From the NCBI GenBank assembly GCA_040403495.1, contig JBBAKM010000002.1, positions 62,001 to 126,000 of the forward strand: DNA of 64,000 bases, read 5' to 3'. Below are positions 15,764-25,556 of this stretch, piece after piece. The notes beneath the pieces are model-generated. The model made no database searches, was not told the DNA's origin, and was given only the letters and a program-made list of their open reading frames with translations. A program made the position numbers and the translations under genes. Each line of letters starts with the position of its first letter. Within the stretch, counting starts at the first letter, position 1. Origin of the DNA: JABMMZ01 sp040403495. Its GTDB lineage: Bacteria > Bacteroidota > Bacteroidia > NS11-12g > UBA955.

Positions 15764-17785
15764 TTGTCAAGATTTCAATTAATAGCCCCTTTTGAGCCAA
15801 ATGGCGACCAACCTACCGCAATTTCACAATTAGTGCAAGGCTTGGAGTCAGGTGTAAAATCCCAAACACTTTTGGGAGTTACAGGGAGTGGTAAAACCTT
15901 TACTATTGCCAATGTAATAGAGAAGGTACAAAAGCCTACACTTATTTTAAGCCATAATAAAACATTAGTGGCGCAATTGTATGGTGAATTCAGGCAGTTT
16001 TTTCCAAACAATGATGTTGAATATTTTGTAAGTTATTACGATTATTACCAACCAGAAGCTTTCATTCCTACAACTAATACTTACATAGAAAAAGATTTAG
16101 CTATCAATCAAGAAATTGAAAAAATGAGGTTAAAAACTATTTCAACTTTATTAAGTGGTAGAAGAGATATTGTTGTGGTAGCTTCGGTAAGTTGTATTTA
16201 TGGTGCGGGTAATCCTAACGATTACGAAGAGAGTATTATTCGATTGAGTAAGGGTGAGAAAATGAGTCGAAATGCCCTTTTGCACCGCTTAGTTGATAGT
16301 TTGTACAGTCGAACAACGGCTGACTTTAACAGAGGAAATTTTAGAGTCAAAGGGGATACCATTGATGTGTTTTTGGCATACAATGATTTTGCTTATCGCA
16401 TTAGTTTTTTTGGGAACGATATTGAAGAAATCCAATCTTTTGAACCTGAAACAGGACTTACAATTCAAGAGCACGACCACATTGCAATATACCCTGCTAA
16501 TATTTATGTTTCACCTAAGGAAAGATTAAACCAAGCCATATATGAAATTCAAGATGATTTAGTGGAGCAAATTCATTATTTTAAAGAGAATGGCAAACAT
16601 CAAGAAGCCAAAAGGCTGGAGGAAAGAGTGAATTTTGATTTGGAAATGATGCGAGAATTGGGCTATTGTAGTGGAATAGAAAACTACAGTCGATACATGG
16701 ACAGGCGTCAAGCTGGGGATAGACCCTTTTGCTTGTTGGATTACTTTCCTGATGATTTTCTTTTGGTGGTGGATGAAAGTCACGTTAGCATGCCACAGAT
16801 ACGAGCGATGTATGGTGGTGATAGGTCAAGAAAAATGAACTTAGTAGAGTATGGATTTAGGTTGCCTTCTGCGTTAGACAACCGACCATTAAAGTTTGAA
16901 GAGTTCAATCAATTAACAAATCAAGTGATATACGTAAGTGCGACCCCTGCGGACTATGAAGTTCGAGAATCTGAGGGTGTTGTAGTGGAACAAGTGATAA
17001 GACCTACAGGATTGTTAGATCCCGTTATTGAGGTTAGGCCATGTATCAATCAAGTAGACGATTTGTTAGACGAGATAGATGAAAGGGTAAAAATGGGAGA
17101 CCGTGTGTTGGTAACAACATTAACGAAAAGGATGAGTGAAGAATTGGCGAAATACCTTAGTAATTTGGGAATAAAATGTCAATACATACACAGTGAAATT
17201 AAGACTTTGGATAGGGTCGAAATATTGAGAGATTTGAGATTAGGGAAAATAGATGTGTTGATAGGAATCAATTTATTAAGAGAAGGTTTGGACTTGCCCG
17301 AAGTGAGTTTTGTAGCTATACTTGATGCTGATAAAGAGGGTTTTTTGAGAAGTGAAACAAGTATGATTCAAACCATCGGAAGGGCCGCCAGAAACCAACG
17401 TGGAAAGGTCATCATGTATGCTGATAGAATGACAGAAAGCATGAGGAAAACCATAGAAGTAACAAAGAAAAGAAGGGAAAGGCAAATACAGTATAATTTG
17501 GAACACGGTATCACACCGACTACTGTTGTGAAGTCAATAGAACAAATTATGGATCAAACAAGTGTAGCAGATGCTAAAAAGGGCGAATTCTCTAATTATG
17601 CTGACCAAACAAAAGAGTCACTTTCAATGGCTGCCGACCCAGTTTTTGACTACATGAGTAAAGACAATATTCAAAAAGCCATTAAAGAAACAGAGAAATC
17701 AATGATTCGCGCAGCCAAGGACATGGACTTTTTAGAAGCCGCTAAATACAGAGATCAGATAGAAGAATTGAAAAAAAGATTATAA
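15764..17785 (+). CDS. uvrB: Excinuclease ABC subunit B
   Basis: The 673-residue damage-verifying helicase of nucleotide excision repair. Walker A GVTGSGKT is at 38-45, the beta-hairpin region SYYDYYQPEAFIP at about 90-102, later helicase motifs include SVATPADYE-like and GRAARN sequences, and a UVR domain at about 645-673 binds UvrC. The start must be TTG at 15764: the N-terminus then reads MSRFQLIAPFEPNGDQP as in the family, there is no in-frame ATG upstream, and the next ATG lies beyond Walker A. The TTG is 7 nt from a promoter box, pointing to a leaderless or nearly leaderless message. Confidence 0.96.
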   Translation: MSRFQLIAPFEPNGDQPTAISQLVQGLESGVKSQTLLGVTGSGKTFTIANVIEKVQKPTLILSHNKTLVAQLYGEFRQFFPNNDVEYFVSYYDYYQPEAFIPTTNTYIEKDLAINQEIEKMRLKTISTLLSGRRDIVVVASVSCIYGAGNPNDYEESIIRLSKGEKMSRNALLHRLVDSLYSRTTADFNRGNFRVKGDTIDVFLAYNDFAYRISFFGNDIEEIQSFEPETGLTIQEHDHIAIYPANIYVSPKERLNQAIYEIQDDLVEQIHYFKENGKHQEAKRLEERVNFDLEMMRELGYCSGIENYSRYMDRRQAGDRPFCLLDYFPDDFLLVVDESHVSMPQIRAMYGGDRSRKMNLVEYGFRLPSALDNRPLKFEEFNQLTNQVIYVSATPADYEVRESEGVVVEQVIRPTGLLDPVIEVRPCINQVDDLLDEIDERVKMGDRVLVTTLTKRMSEELAKYLSNLGIKCQYIHSEIKTLDRVEILRDLRLGKIDVLIGINLLREGLDLPEVSFVAILDADKEGFLRSETSMIQTIGRAARNQRGKVIMYADRMTESMRKTIEVTKKRRERQIQYNLEHGITPTTVVKSIEQIMDQTSVADAKKGEFSNYADQTKESLSMAADPVFDYMSKDNIQKAIKETEKSMIRAAKDMDFLEAAKYRDQIEELKKRL

Positions 17786-17829
17786 TTGCAGTATAATTTG
17801 GCACACTTTCTGAATAGTAAATATTAATT

Positions 17830-18204
17830 ATGAGTAAACTGATACTTTTTATGTCTTTTATTTTGGCTTCTTTTTCTGTTCAAGCTAAGGAAGGCGATAA
17901 AATTGCAATTATTCTAAAAAATGCAAATGTGAGTGAATTGTCTGTGATGTTCAATGGCAGCATAGAATTAACAACGCCTCAAGCAAGTGGATTAAGTTCA
18001 AAAAATCAAGCTATTATTATACTTGAGAATTTTTTCAAATCAAATGTACCAACAAATGCAGTTGTACTTCACGAAACCTCAGGTTCTACTAATTCAATGA
18101 TTGTGTTAAATTTGACAACCAAAAATGGTCAGTACCGAGTTACAATCAAAGGGGAATACAAAGCAGGTCTTGGCTTTGTGATTAATGAATTTAAAATTAC
18201 CTAA
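17830..18204 (+). CDS. DUF4783-type secreted protein
   Basis: The 124-residue protein has a signal peptide (MSKLILFMSFILASFSVQA) and a small alpha+beta domain matching DUF4783 (ILKNANVSELSVMFNGSIEL, then YRVTIKGEYK near the end). The fold resembles NTF2-like domains and its function is unknown. It lies 44 nt after uvrB and before a T9SS cargo gene and nadC; DUF4783 genes often sit near nadC in Bacteroidota. Confidence 0.75.
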   Translation: MSKLILFMSFILASFSVQAKEGDKIAIILKNANVSELSVMFNGSIELTTPQASGLSSKNQAIIILENFFKSNVPTNAVVLHETSGSTNSMIVLNLTTKNGQYRVTIKGEYKAGLGFVINEFKIT

Positions 18205-18257
18205 TCGAGTAATCTTAACAAACAAAAAACAAATTTTAATAAATAATACATACCAAA

Positions 18258-19346
18258 ATGAAAAAAATTACATTTTTATTTAGCCTTTTATGTGCCTCTC
18301 AACTGAGTGCACAAATCACCGTTTATGATTATACGGTTGCTACGCCGGGTAAAAAATCCGTTCAGTATAACGATACAGGAGAAATAGCGATTCAAACTGG
18401 TGGTTCAAACAAAACTTGGGATTTTAGTGCCCTAAGAAAAGAAGAAGAAGATACTATTTTGTTTTACAACAGAGATTGGGTTCCTGCTTTAAATAATTTA
18501 GCAATCAGTGCCAATACAGTAGTTGCATTTGCCAATGATCCAGGTTCGTATATTTTATTAAATAAAACTAGTTCATCTTTAAATATTGTAGGTTCTGCTG
18601 AAGACGATGGAATGGGTGGTTTTGAGGTTTTCCCTTTTAGTTCTACAATAATGAGATTCCCAATGACCTTTAATACGGTTTTAAAAGATTCAGTCTCTCA
18701 AGTTGTGTTTACTTACGAATTAGGTTTTGATCCAGATGGTCCCGGACTAGCACCAAGAATTGACTCCATTAGAGTAAGTTCTAAAACGGTTAATAAGTTT
18801 ACTGGCTTAGGTTGGGGAAAAGTAAAGTTATCTAACAATGTAATGGTTGATGCAGTTATGGTTGAGAAAGAAGAAATTTCATCTCCTTCATATGCGGCGT
18901 TTGTTCTTGGTCGTTGGAATAATTTATCTGCTCGACAAATTAGTGATTTGGAGTTAGACAATACTAAAGATTCATCATATGAACATTCATGGTGGTCAAA
19001 TAAGAGTGAATATGGATTCCCATTGGCAACTTATTATTTCAATAAAGGAGATTCCAAAACACGTGATGTTTCACATATACAAGGGGAATTACAAGCTACT
19101 TCAGTGTCTTCACAAAACACAAATCAAATCTCATTTTATCCAAATCCAGCTTCTAGCACCATTCAAATTAATGGATTATCAAATACAAGTGCAGTAGCTC
19201 ATGTATACGATATGAATGGTAAATTAGTATTTACGCAAGCGTTAAACAATGGCATTATTTCATTAGAAAATATCACTTCAGGTGTTTATAATGTGACTTT
19301 ACTTGATAACGGTCAATTACATCAATTTAAAGTAAGCAAAATCTAA
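18258..19346 (+). CDS. Secreted protein with T9SS type A sorting domain
   Basis: The 362-residue protein has a signal peptide (MKKITFLFSLLCASQLSA before QITVYDY). Its main beta-rich domain (about 20-280) has repeated Trp-Asp and Asn-rich strands and no motif I recognise. The C-terminal sorting domain starts at SFYPNPASSTIQI (about residue 290) and ends QFKVSKI. It is probably surface-exposed. A strong terminator follows, so transcription ends here and nadC starts separately. Confidence 0.8.
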   Translation: MKKITFLFSLLCASQLSAQITVYDYTVATPGKKSVQYNDTGEIAIQTGGSNKTWDFSALRKEEEDTILFYNRDWVPALNNLAISANTVVAFANDPGSYILLNKTSSSLNIVGSAEDDGMGGFEVFPFSSTIMRFPMTFNTVLKDSVSQVVFTYELGFDPDGPGLAPRIDSIRVSSKTVNKFTGLGWGKVKLSNNVMVDAVMVEKEEISSPSYAAFVLGRWNNLSARQISDLELDNTKDSSYEHSWWSNKSEYGFPLATYYFNKGDSKTRDVSHIQGELQATSVSSQNTNQISFYPNPASSTIQINGLSNTSAVAHVYDMNGKLVFTQALNNGIISLENITSGVYNVTLLDNGQLHQFKVSKI

Positions 19347-19370
19347 TCATTTAGCGAAATATAAACTTTT

Positions 19371-19405
19371 AAAAATAGTCCGAAATTACTTCGGACTATT
19401 TTTTT
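19371..19405 (+). terminator. Rho-independent terminator before nadC
   Basis: AAAAATAGTCCGAA (19371-19384) pairs perfectly with TTCGGACTATTTTT (19390-19403) around loop ATTAC, with a T-run on the plus side and an A-run on the other. It may also work in reverse. Confidence 0.9.
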
Positions 19406-19451
19406 GTTTTAAAGGGAACATGTAATTTGCGACCTGTAATTAGGAAATACA

Positions 19452-20312
19452 ATGAAAACAAATATTAGTCAAGAAAATGAAGTAATCGAGATGATAAATC
19501 TTGCATTAAAAGAGGATGTTGGAGAAGGCGATCATTCTTCATTGGCGAGTATAGAGAAAGATAGAAAGGCGTCTGCACAACTAATTTTTAAAGACAATGG
19601 AATAGCGGCAGGGCTATGTATTGCAGAATCAATTTTAAAATTAAACGACCCAAATTGCGAAATTGTTTTTTATAAAAATGATGGTGATGAAGTTAAAATT
19701 GGAGAAATAGGATTTGTAGTAAATGGCAATGCCCAATCATTATTGAAGAGCGAAAGATTGCTTCTGAATATTATGCAAAGGCTGAGTGGTATTGCCAGTA
19801 TTACCCATCAAATAGCAAGTAAGATAAAGGATTACAACACTAAAATATTGGATACTAGAAAAACGACTCCCAATATGAGAACATTGGAAAAGTGGGCTGT
19901 TACCCTTGGTGGTGGCTACAATCACAGAAAAGGGTTGTACGACATGATTATGCTAAAAGACAATCATGTAGATGTAGCAGGGGGAATTGTTAAAGCCATT
20001 GAAAAGGCAAAATCATATTTAGTTCAAAATAATTTAAACTTAGGTATTGAGGTTGAAACTAGGAATTTAAAAGAGGTAGAGGAGGTAATGTCAATGCTAC
20101 CAATTCAAAGAATTATGTTCGATAATTTTAGTCCTGAACTAACCAAACAAGCCGTTGAATTGGTCAATAATAGATGCGAAACAGAGTCCTCGGGAGGAAT
20201 AACAATAGACAATATTGAAGCCTATGCTGCTACAGGTGTTCAGTTTATTTCGTTAGGAATGTTAACGCATTCTGTTAAGAGTATGGACATTAGTTTTAAA
20301 ATAAAGTTGTAA
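19452..20312 (+). CDS. nadC: Nicotinate-nucleotide pyrophosphorylase (quinolinate phosphoribosyltransferase)
   Basis: The 286-residue enzyme converts quinolinate and PRPP to nicotinate mononucleotide in NAD synthesis. Family signatures are EDVGEGDHSS near the N-terminus, ERLLLNIMQRLSGIAS, LDTRKTTPNMR, the GGGYNHRKGL motif and MLKDNH in the barrel. Length is normal. It follows a terminator, so it needs its own promoter; TAATTTG at about 19422 is a weak candidate. Its last sense codon (TTG) may serve as the -33 element of the next gene. Confidence 0.96.
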   Translation: MKTNISQENEVIEMINLALKEDVGEGDHSSLASIEKDRKASAQLIFKDNGIAAGLCIAESILKLNDPNCEIVFYKNDGDEVKIGEIGFVVNGNAQSLLKSERLLLNIMQRLSGIASITHQIASKIKDYNTKILDTRKTTPNMRTLEKWAVTLGGGYNHRKGLYDMIMLKDNHVDVAGGIVKAIEKAKSYLVQNNLNLGIEVETRNLKEVEEVMSMLPIQRIMFDNFSPELTKQAVELVNNRCETESSGGITIDNIEAYAATGVQFISLGMLTHSVKSMDISFKIKL

Positions 20313-20338
20313 TTCATTTTATTTTTTAGTTAACTTTG
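20307..20338 (+). promoter_or_regulatory. Promoter for the 20343 gene, start codon 4 nt after the -7 box
   Basis: TTG (20307-20309, inside the nadC end) is followed after 21 nt by TAACTTTG (20331-20338). The ATG is at 20343, so the transcript likely begins at or very near the start codon. Confidence 0.6.
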
Positions 20339-20342
20339 CATT

Positions 20343-21017
20343 ATGTCTAAAAAAATTACCTTCATTATTTCTTTTGTTTTGATTGTTACTAATCAACTCT
20401 CTGCACAAATATCTTTTAAAGATACTGTTTTATACAAAGCCGATTTTACAACTGAGGCTGATATTTACGCTAACACTTGGATTTACAACTTGTCTAATTC
20501 AAAAGACACCATTTCTTGGAACAGAATAACCAATGAATTAGGAGATGCAGCTTGGGAAAGTGCTGTTTGTGATATTATGCAATGTCATGGTGTGGACGTT
20601 AATTCAAACACATTCGAAATGGGTGCAGGTGATTCAGGATATTTATCGTTCCATTTTTATCCAAAAAACAAAAGAGGTTCAGGTAAAATGGTTGTAAATT
20701 TTTTCAGAGCATCAAGACCATTTGAGGGTATTAATGTAACAATGACAATAGATGTTTGGGGAGCTGTAAATGTAAAAGCAGTTAAAACGACTGTGACTGA
20801 TTTGTATCCTAATCCAAGTAATCATTCTATCCAAATTAAAAATGAACAAATAGCAAAAGGGCAATTCATGTTATTTAATGCTCAAGGTCAATTGGTTGAT
20901 CAAAAAGATTATGTTTCTGGAGAAACAATAGATATTAGCCAATATCCAGCTGGCGTTTACAACATAACAATTAAAGACGAAAACCAGTTGGCAAACTATA
21001 GATTAATCAAAAATTAA
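20343..21017 (+). CDS. Small secreted protein with T9SS sorting domain
   Basis: The 224-residue protein has a signal peptide (MSKKITFIISFVLIVTNQLSA). A short beta-rich region (about 25-150) has no family I recognise. A C-terminal sorting domain starts at DLYPNPSNHSIQI (about residue 155) and ends NYRLIKN. It is likely exported by T9SS. It converges with obgE, with a 4-bp stop overlap. Confidence 0.8.
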   Translation: MSKKITFIISFVLIVTNQLSAQISFKDTVLYKADFTTEADIYANTWIYNLSNSKDTISWNRITNELGDAAWESAVCDIMQCHGVDVNSNTFEMGAGDSGYLSFHFYPKNKRGSGKMVVNFFRASRPFEGINVTMTIDVWGAVNVKAVKTTVTDLYPNPSNHSIQIKNEQIAKGQFMLFNAQGQLVDQKDYVSGETIDISQYPAGVYNITIKDENQLANYRLIKN

Positions 21018-22012
21018 TCTTCAGAAGCTTCAATTTTATCCCAAAGTAAATCTTTCAAAGGTTGTAAGTTTAACCCACTTACACCTGAGATGAATAAAGG
21101 TTTAATTGATTTTAAATCCTTTTTCATCATTGAAATTAATTCGTCGTCGAGCATATCACATTTGCTGATTGCAACCACTCTTTCCTTTTTAAGTAATTCG
21201 GGATTAAATTTCTTTAATTCATTCAGTAGAATTTTGTATTCAGCTTTAATGTCTTTGCTATCTGCAGGAATTAAGAACAATAGTACAGCATTTCTTTCTA
21301 TATGTTTAAGGAAACGGTGTCCAAGTCCTTTTCCTTCGTGTGCCCCTTCAATAATTCCGGGAATATCTGCCATAATAAATGAACGGTAATCGCGGTATTG
21401 AACAATCCCCAAGTTAGGAACTAAAGTTGTGAATGGATAATTGGCAATTTCGGGTTTTGCTGCTGAAATAGCGGCTAATAAGGTAGATTTTCCAGCATTT
21501 GGAAATCCAACTAAACCGACGTCTGCCAACACTTTAAGTTCCAATACAATCCAACCTTCTTGGCAATCTTCACCGGGTTGGGCATAAGTAGGAGCTTGTT
21601 TTGTTGAGGTTTTGAAATGGTTGTTACCTAAACCCCCTTTTCCACCGCGCATTAAAGTTTTTTCTTCACCATCTTTAGTAATTTCGAACAGTATTTCACC
21701 TGTTTCCGCATTTTTGGCAACGGTTCCAAGAGGAACTTCAATGACTTCATTTTTTCCTGAAGCTCCGGTACACAGAGCAGAAGCTCCTGGATCACCATCT
21801 TCGCCATGAACATGTTTTCTGTATTTTAAATGGAGTAAAGTCCATAATTGGGCATTACCTCTTAGTCTAATATCAGCACCTTTACCTCCATCACCTCCGT
21901 CTGGTCCCCCTTTTGGAAGTCCTTTTGCACGGTGAAAATGCGCGCTACCTTTACCTCCTTTACCACTTCGGAAATAAATCTTTACATAGTCAATAAAATT
22001 TGATTCTTGCAT
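21014..22012 (-). CDS. obgE: Obg-family GTPase
   Basis: The 332-residue ribosome-associated GTPase acts in 50S assembly and stress control. The glycine-rich Obg domain fills residues 1-160 (SGKGGKGSAHFHR, GGPDGGDGGKGAD). The G domain has the P-loop GFPNAGKS at 169-176, the DIPGIIEGAHEGKGLG switch region and SKCD as G4. It ends soon after the G domain and lacks a C-terminal extension, normal for Bacteroidota. It lies 17 nt after adk on the minus strand, so the two form an operon. Confidence 0.96.
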   Translation of the reverse strand: MQESNFIDYVKIYFRSGKGGKGSAHFHRAKGLPKGGPDGGDGGKGADIRLRGNAQLWTLLHLKYRKHVHGEDGDPGASALCTGASGKNEVIEVPLGTVAKNAETGEILFEITKDGEEKTLMRGGKGGLGNNHFKTSTKQAPTYAQPGEDCQEGWIVLELKVLADVGLVGFPNAGKSTLLAAISAAKPEIANYPFTTLVPNLGIVQYRDYRSFIMADIPGIIEGAHEGKGLGHRFLKHIERNAVLLFLIPADSKDIKAEYKILLNELKKFNPELLKKERVVAISKCDMLDDELISMMKKDLKSIKPLFISGVSGLNLQPLKDLLWDKIEASED

Positions 22013-22029
22013 ATATTATTCCAAAGGAA

Positions 22030-22608
22030 TTAACGATTTGACTCAACTATAATGGCATTCAATCTATTGAAAATTTCATCAATTGAACCTATGCCATTAA
22101 TGCCATGGTATTTTCCTTGTTGATTGTAATATTCAGCAGCTATTGCAGTTTGTTCATTGTACACTTTAATACGGTTTCTAATAATAGATTCATCAGAATC
22201 ATCTGCACGACCGCTGTCTTTTCCTCTAATCAAAAGTCTTTTTACAAGCTCGTCTTCATCTACATTTAATGCCAACATCATTGAAATTTCAGTATTTCTG
22301 CTTTTCAAAAAGGCGTCAAGTGCATTCGCTTGATTTACAGTTCTTGGAAAACCGTCGAAAATAAAGCCTTTAGCCTCTTTTATTTGTTCAACTTCTTTTT
22401 CCAACATGCTTATAGTAACCTCATCTGGCACAAGTTCGCCTTTGTCAATATAAGTTTTGGCAAGCTTGCCTAATTCTGTTTCATTTTTGATGTTATATCT
22501 GAAAATATCCCCTGTAGAAAGATGAACTAATTGAAATGTGTCAACCAATTTGGCTGATTGAGTTCCTTTTCCTGCTCCCGGAGGTCCAAATAATACTATA
22601 TTTAACAT
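22030..22608 (-). CDS. adk: Adenylate kinase
   Basis: The 192-residue enzyme interconverts ATP, AMP and ADP. I start at ATG 22608, giving the family N-terminus MLNIVLFGPPGAGKGTQ with the P-loop at 8-16; a longer upstream frame adds an unlikely 26-residue extension. The AMP-binding region includes GFIFDGFPRT. The LID is short, with no zinc cysteines. A -7 box TAAATTTG (minus strand, 22643-22636) lies 27 nt upstream, divergent from the epimerase gene. Confidence 0.95.
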   Translation of the reverse strand: MLNIVLFGPPGAGKGTQSAKLVDTFQLVHLSTGDIFRYNIKNETELGKLAKTYIDKGELVPDEVTISMLEKEVEQIKEAKGFIFDGFPRTVNQANALDAFLKSRNTEISMMLALNVDEDELVKRLLIRGKDSGRADDSDESIIRNRIKVYNEQTAIAAEYYNQQGKYHGINGIGSIDEIFNRLNAIIVESNR

Positions 22609-22714
22609 GTAATTGTTGATTGTTTTTTGAATAGACAAATTTACAACCATTTTATTGTTTTTTAGTAATAAAAGCATCATTTCCATTAATTTTGCTGAAA
22701 ATAGGTTTTACAAA

Positions 22715-23821
22715 GTGAAAAAAATATTAATAGTTGTGGGGACTCGCCCTAATTTTATAAAGGTGACTAGATTTAAAAAAGTAGCTGCTGAATTGTTTCC
22801 TCATATTGAAATTAAGTTTGTGCATACGGGTCAGCATTTTGATGAAAAAATGAGTCAAATATTTTTCAAACAGTTTGATTTAAAACCTGATTTTCTATTA
22901 CAAATTGGGCAAGGGACTGCCAATACACAAATGGCGAATATCATGCTAGGTTTGGAACCTGTCTGTCTGTCATATCAGCCTGATTTAATGTTAGTGGTAG
23001 GCGATGTAAATAGTACTTTTGCGGCTGCACTTACTGCCAATAAAATGAATATAAAAATAGCCCACGTTGAAAGTGGTTTAAGGAGCAATGACAAGACAAT
23101 GCCTGAGGAAATTAATAGAATTTTGACGGACAAAATAAGTGATTTCTTCTTTGTAACAGAACAAAGCGGATTAGATAATTTGTTGACAGAAGGAATTGAA
23201 CCAAATAGAATTGAGATGGTAGGCAATACCATGATTGATAGTTTGGTGGGTTTCGAGTCTGAAATAGAAAAAAGTGAGGTATTAAGCCAACTTAATTTAG
23301 AAAATAAACCATACGTTTTGATGACGATGCACAGACCTTCTAATGTTGATGAAATAGAGGGTTTACATACTTTGATTGAGTTGATAAAATCAGTTACCAA
23401 TAAGTATCATTTGGTTTTTCCCATTCACCCAAGAACGGTTGCCAAATTGAAAACATTTAATCTTTGGGATGAATTAGTGTCTTCAGAAAAACTTATTTTT
23501 ACAGAGCCTTTAGATTATTTTTCATTCCAAAAATTAATCACAAAAGCGGCATTTATACTTACCGACAGTGGGGGTATTCAGGAGGAATCTACTTTTAGAA
23601 AAGTGCCTTGCCTTACACTAAGAAATAATACTGAAAGACCAATTACAATTACTTTGGGAACCAATACACTAGTGCCGTTTAATATAGAATCTATCAATAA
23701 ATTGATAGCTGAAATCGAATCTCAAACATACAAAAAAGGAACCATACCTCCAATGTGGGATGGTAAAAGTACTGAACGAATATTGAGTTTTATTGACTCA
23801 GTTGTGTTAAACCCAAATTAG
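22715..23821 (+). CDS. wecB: UDP-N-acetylglucosamine 2-epimerase (non-hydrolysing)
   Basis: The 368-residue enzyme interconverts UDP-GlcNAc and UDP-ManNAc for surface polysaccharide synthesis. Visible motifs are GTRPNFIKV at the N-terminus, HVESGLRS, the PEEINR loop and TDSGGIQEES near the C-terminal half. I start at GTG 22715, which puts VKKILIVVGTRPN at the N-terminus as in the family; the longer TTG frame adds 20 unlikely residues. A -7 box TAATTTTG (22687-22694) lies 20 nt upstream, divergent from adk. Confidence 0.92.
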   Translation: MKKILIVVGTRPNFIKVTRFKKVAAELFPHIEIKFVHTGQHFDEKMSQIFFKQFDLKPDFLLQIGQGTANTQMANIMLGLEPVCLSYQPDLMLVVGDVNSTFAAALTANKMNIKIAHVESGLRSNDKTMPEEINRILTDKISDFFFVTEQSGLDNLLTEGIEPNRIEMVGNTMIDSLVGFESEIEKSEVLSQLNLENKPYVLMTMHRPSNVDEIEGLHTLIELIKSVTNKYHLVFPIHPRTVAKLKTFNLWDELVSSEKLIFTEPLDYFSFQKLITKAAFILTDSGGIQEESTFRKVPCLTLRNNTERPITITLGTNTLVPFNIESINKLIAEIESQTYKKGTIPPMWDGKSTERILSFIDSVVLNPN

Positions 23822-23900
23822 TTGATTTAAAGAGATTTAGCTCGTAATAGATTCTGCTTCACTAATTGTTTATTTTATTAGCGTTCACTGATTTTTAATT

Positions 23901-25514
23901 CTAATGCTTAACTTGGGTTAAAGGCTTAATTGCTTTTACCCTCATAATTACGATGGTATCTATTGGTTGTTTGCTTAATTTCCATGATGTTCTTTTAGAA
24001 CTTGCATTGTACATAGAAGCATAATCATTGCCCGAGAAAAATGTAAATAATGTAGATGGAGGGTTTTCTTTGTAAATAGTTTCTAATACTAAAGACGGAT
24101 GTAAGTCCTGTTTTGATACATTAACAGGGCCAATTATTAAGTCATTGACTTGTAATATCGTTGAATCTTTGCCATATTCTTTTAAACCTTCTTTTTTAGA
24201 ATACCATTGCCAACCCCAATGTCCTCTTGAATATAGATTAGGTTTGTTTGTTTGATTTGAAATGTTATGTGCAGCATCTCTGTAATAATCAGCGTAAAAC
24301 CAATCTGAAATGCCTAAGGTTATTCCAACAAAAACACTTACGAATAATGTTAAATTTAAAATCATTTTTGATGTTTTTTTAAAAAAAGGGTTGAGTATCC
24401 AAAGAACAAAAGGTAAAATTAAAAGCAAATGTCTGCTTGCCATAAATGGGGCAAAAACCACTAAAAAGCCCGACAAACTCAACAATGCAATACTTAGTAA
24501 TTTTATTTCAATATTGAAAAAGTTATAATTTTTATATACAATATAGATGGTTGAAAAAATTACAATTAATCCTGTAATAATGAATATAGCATAAAGTATT
24601 ACAGATGAGATTTTTTCTGGGATAAAATCAAACAAAACACCTGCACATAATAGTGAAAACAGCGTAATAAAAGTAATAGCAAGTAGTCGATTAGTATTAG
24701 GTTTTAAAAAGTTACTTAAACCAATAAATCCGAAAGGAAATAAAGCGCCAATACAGGCTGTGAAGATAATAAAAATGCCTCCAATTCGGTATGGAGTAAA
24801 CTCATTTTTAGGTCGGTCCAAAAAGTGAATGCTGCCATATTCAATCCAATTAAAATACGACCATAAGGTTAAAAAAGCAATAGGTACCAATAGCATCCAC
24901 GCATATTTATATTTCTTAGAAAAAAACAGGGCGGCTACCATAACGGTAAACAAAGGAATAACCGAATATTTAATAAGCAGAGATAAGCTGAAAACAAGAG
25001 CTGCTACAAGCAAATGAATTCCCTTTTTAGACTGAGAAAAAAGGAGGATTTTGTAAAAAAACAACAAGAGAAGAGAAAGGAGAGGAACATCTAAATGAAT
25101 GTTTTGGTTGACAATAAAAGGAGCAGAGAGTCCAAAGAGAAGGAGTAGATAATTGGAGTTTTCGGGGTATAGTAAATGGCTTATTTTATAAAAGTAGAAC
25201 AGGGCAAGAAAAGTGAAAATAGAAATGAGTAGATGAAGTGAAATTTCATTAAACCCAAAGAGAGAACCCCAATAAGCAATGACATAAAAAAAGAGGGGTG
25301 CTTGGTTAAAGGAGTGTAAATAATTAGGATTTGAGCCCCAATTAACTTTTCCACTCATTGGTTTAGTTGGGTTTTTTAATATTTCTTGAGCGGCTTCAAT
25401 ATGGAAAGTATCGTCCATATGAACAGCTTTGTTCAAATTGATGAAAGTGAGAAAAAGCCATAGTCCCAAAACCATAAGAATTGGTCTCAGATATGTAAGT
25501 TTGATTTTATCCAT
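23901..25514 (-). CDS. GT39-type membrane glycosyltransferase
   Basis: The 537-residue polytopic membrane protein has about 10-12 hydrophobic helices. The first extracytoplasmic loop carries the acidic pair MDDTFHIEAA (Asp34-Asp35), the catalytic hallmark of GT-C enzymes such as ArnT and protein mannosyltransferases. The C-terminal region (about 420-537) is soluble. It likely transfers a sugar from a lipid-linked donor to lipid or protein outside the membrane. It ends convergently with the epimerase gene; acceptor unknown. Confidence 0.8.
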   Translation of the reverse strand: MDKIKLTYLRPILMVLGLWLFLTFINLNKAVHMDDTFHIEAAQEILKNPTKPMSGKVNWGSNPNYLHSFNQAPLFFYVIAYWGSLFGFNEISLHLLISIFTFLALFYFYKISHLLYPENSNYLLLLFGLSAPFIVNQNIHLDVPLLSLLLLFFYKILLFSQSKKGIHLLVAALVFSLSLLIKYSVIPLFTVMVAALFFSKKYKYAWMLLVPIAFLTLWSYFNWIEYGSIHFLDRPKNEFTPYRIGGIFIIFTACIGALFPFGFIGLSNFLKPNTNRLLAITFITLFSLLCAGVLFDFIPEKISSVILYAIFIITGLIVIFSTIYIVYKNYNFFNIEIKLLSIALLSLSGFLVVFAPFMASRHLLLILPFVLWILNPFFKKTSKMILNLTLFVSVFVGITLGISDWFYADYYRDAAHNISNQTNKPNLYSRGHWGWQWYSKKEGLKEYGKDSTILQVNDLIIGPVNVSKQDLHPSLVLETIYKENPPSTLFTFFSGNDYASMYNASSKRTSWKLSKQPIDTIVIMRVKAIKPLTQVKH

Positions 25515-25556
25515 TAAAATAAAACCAAAAGTAAGAGAAAGACGTAAATTAAAAAA

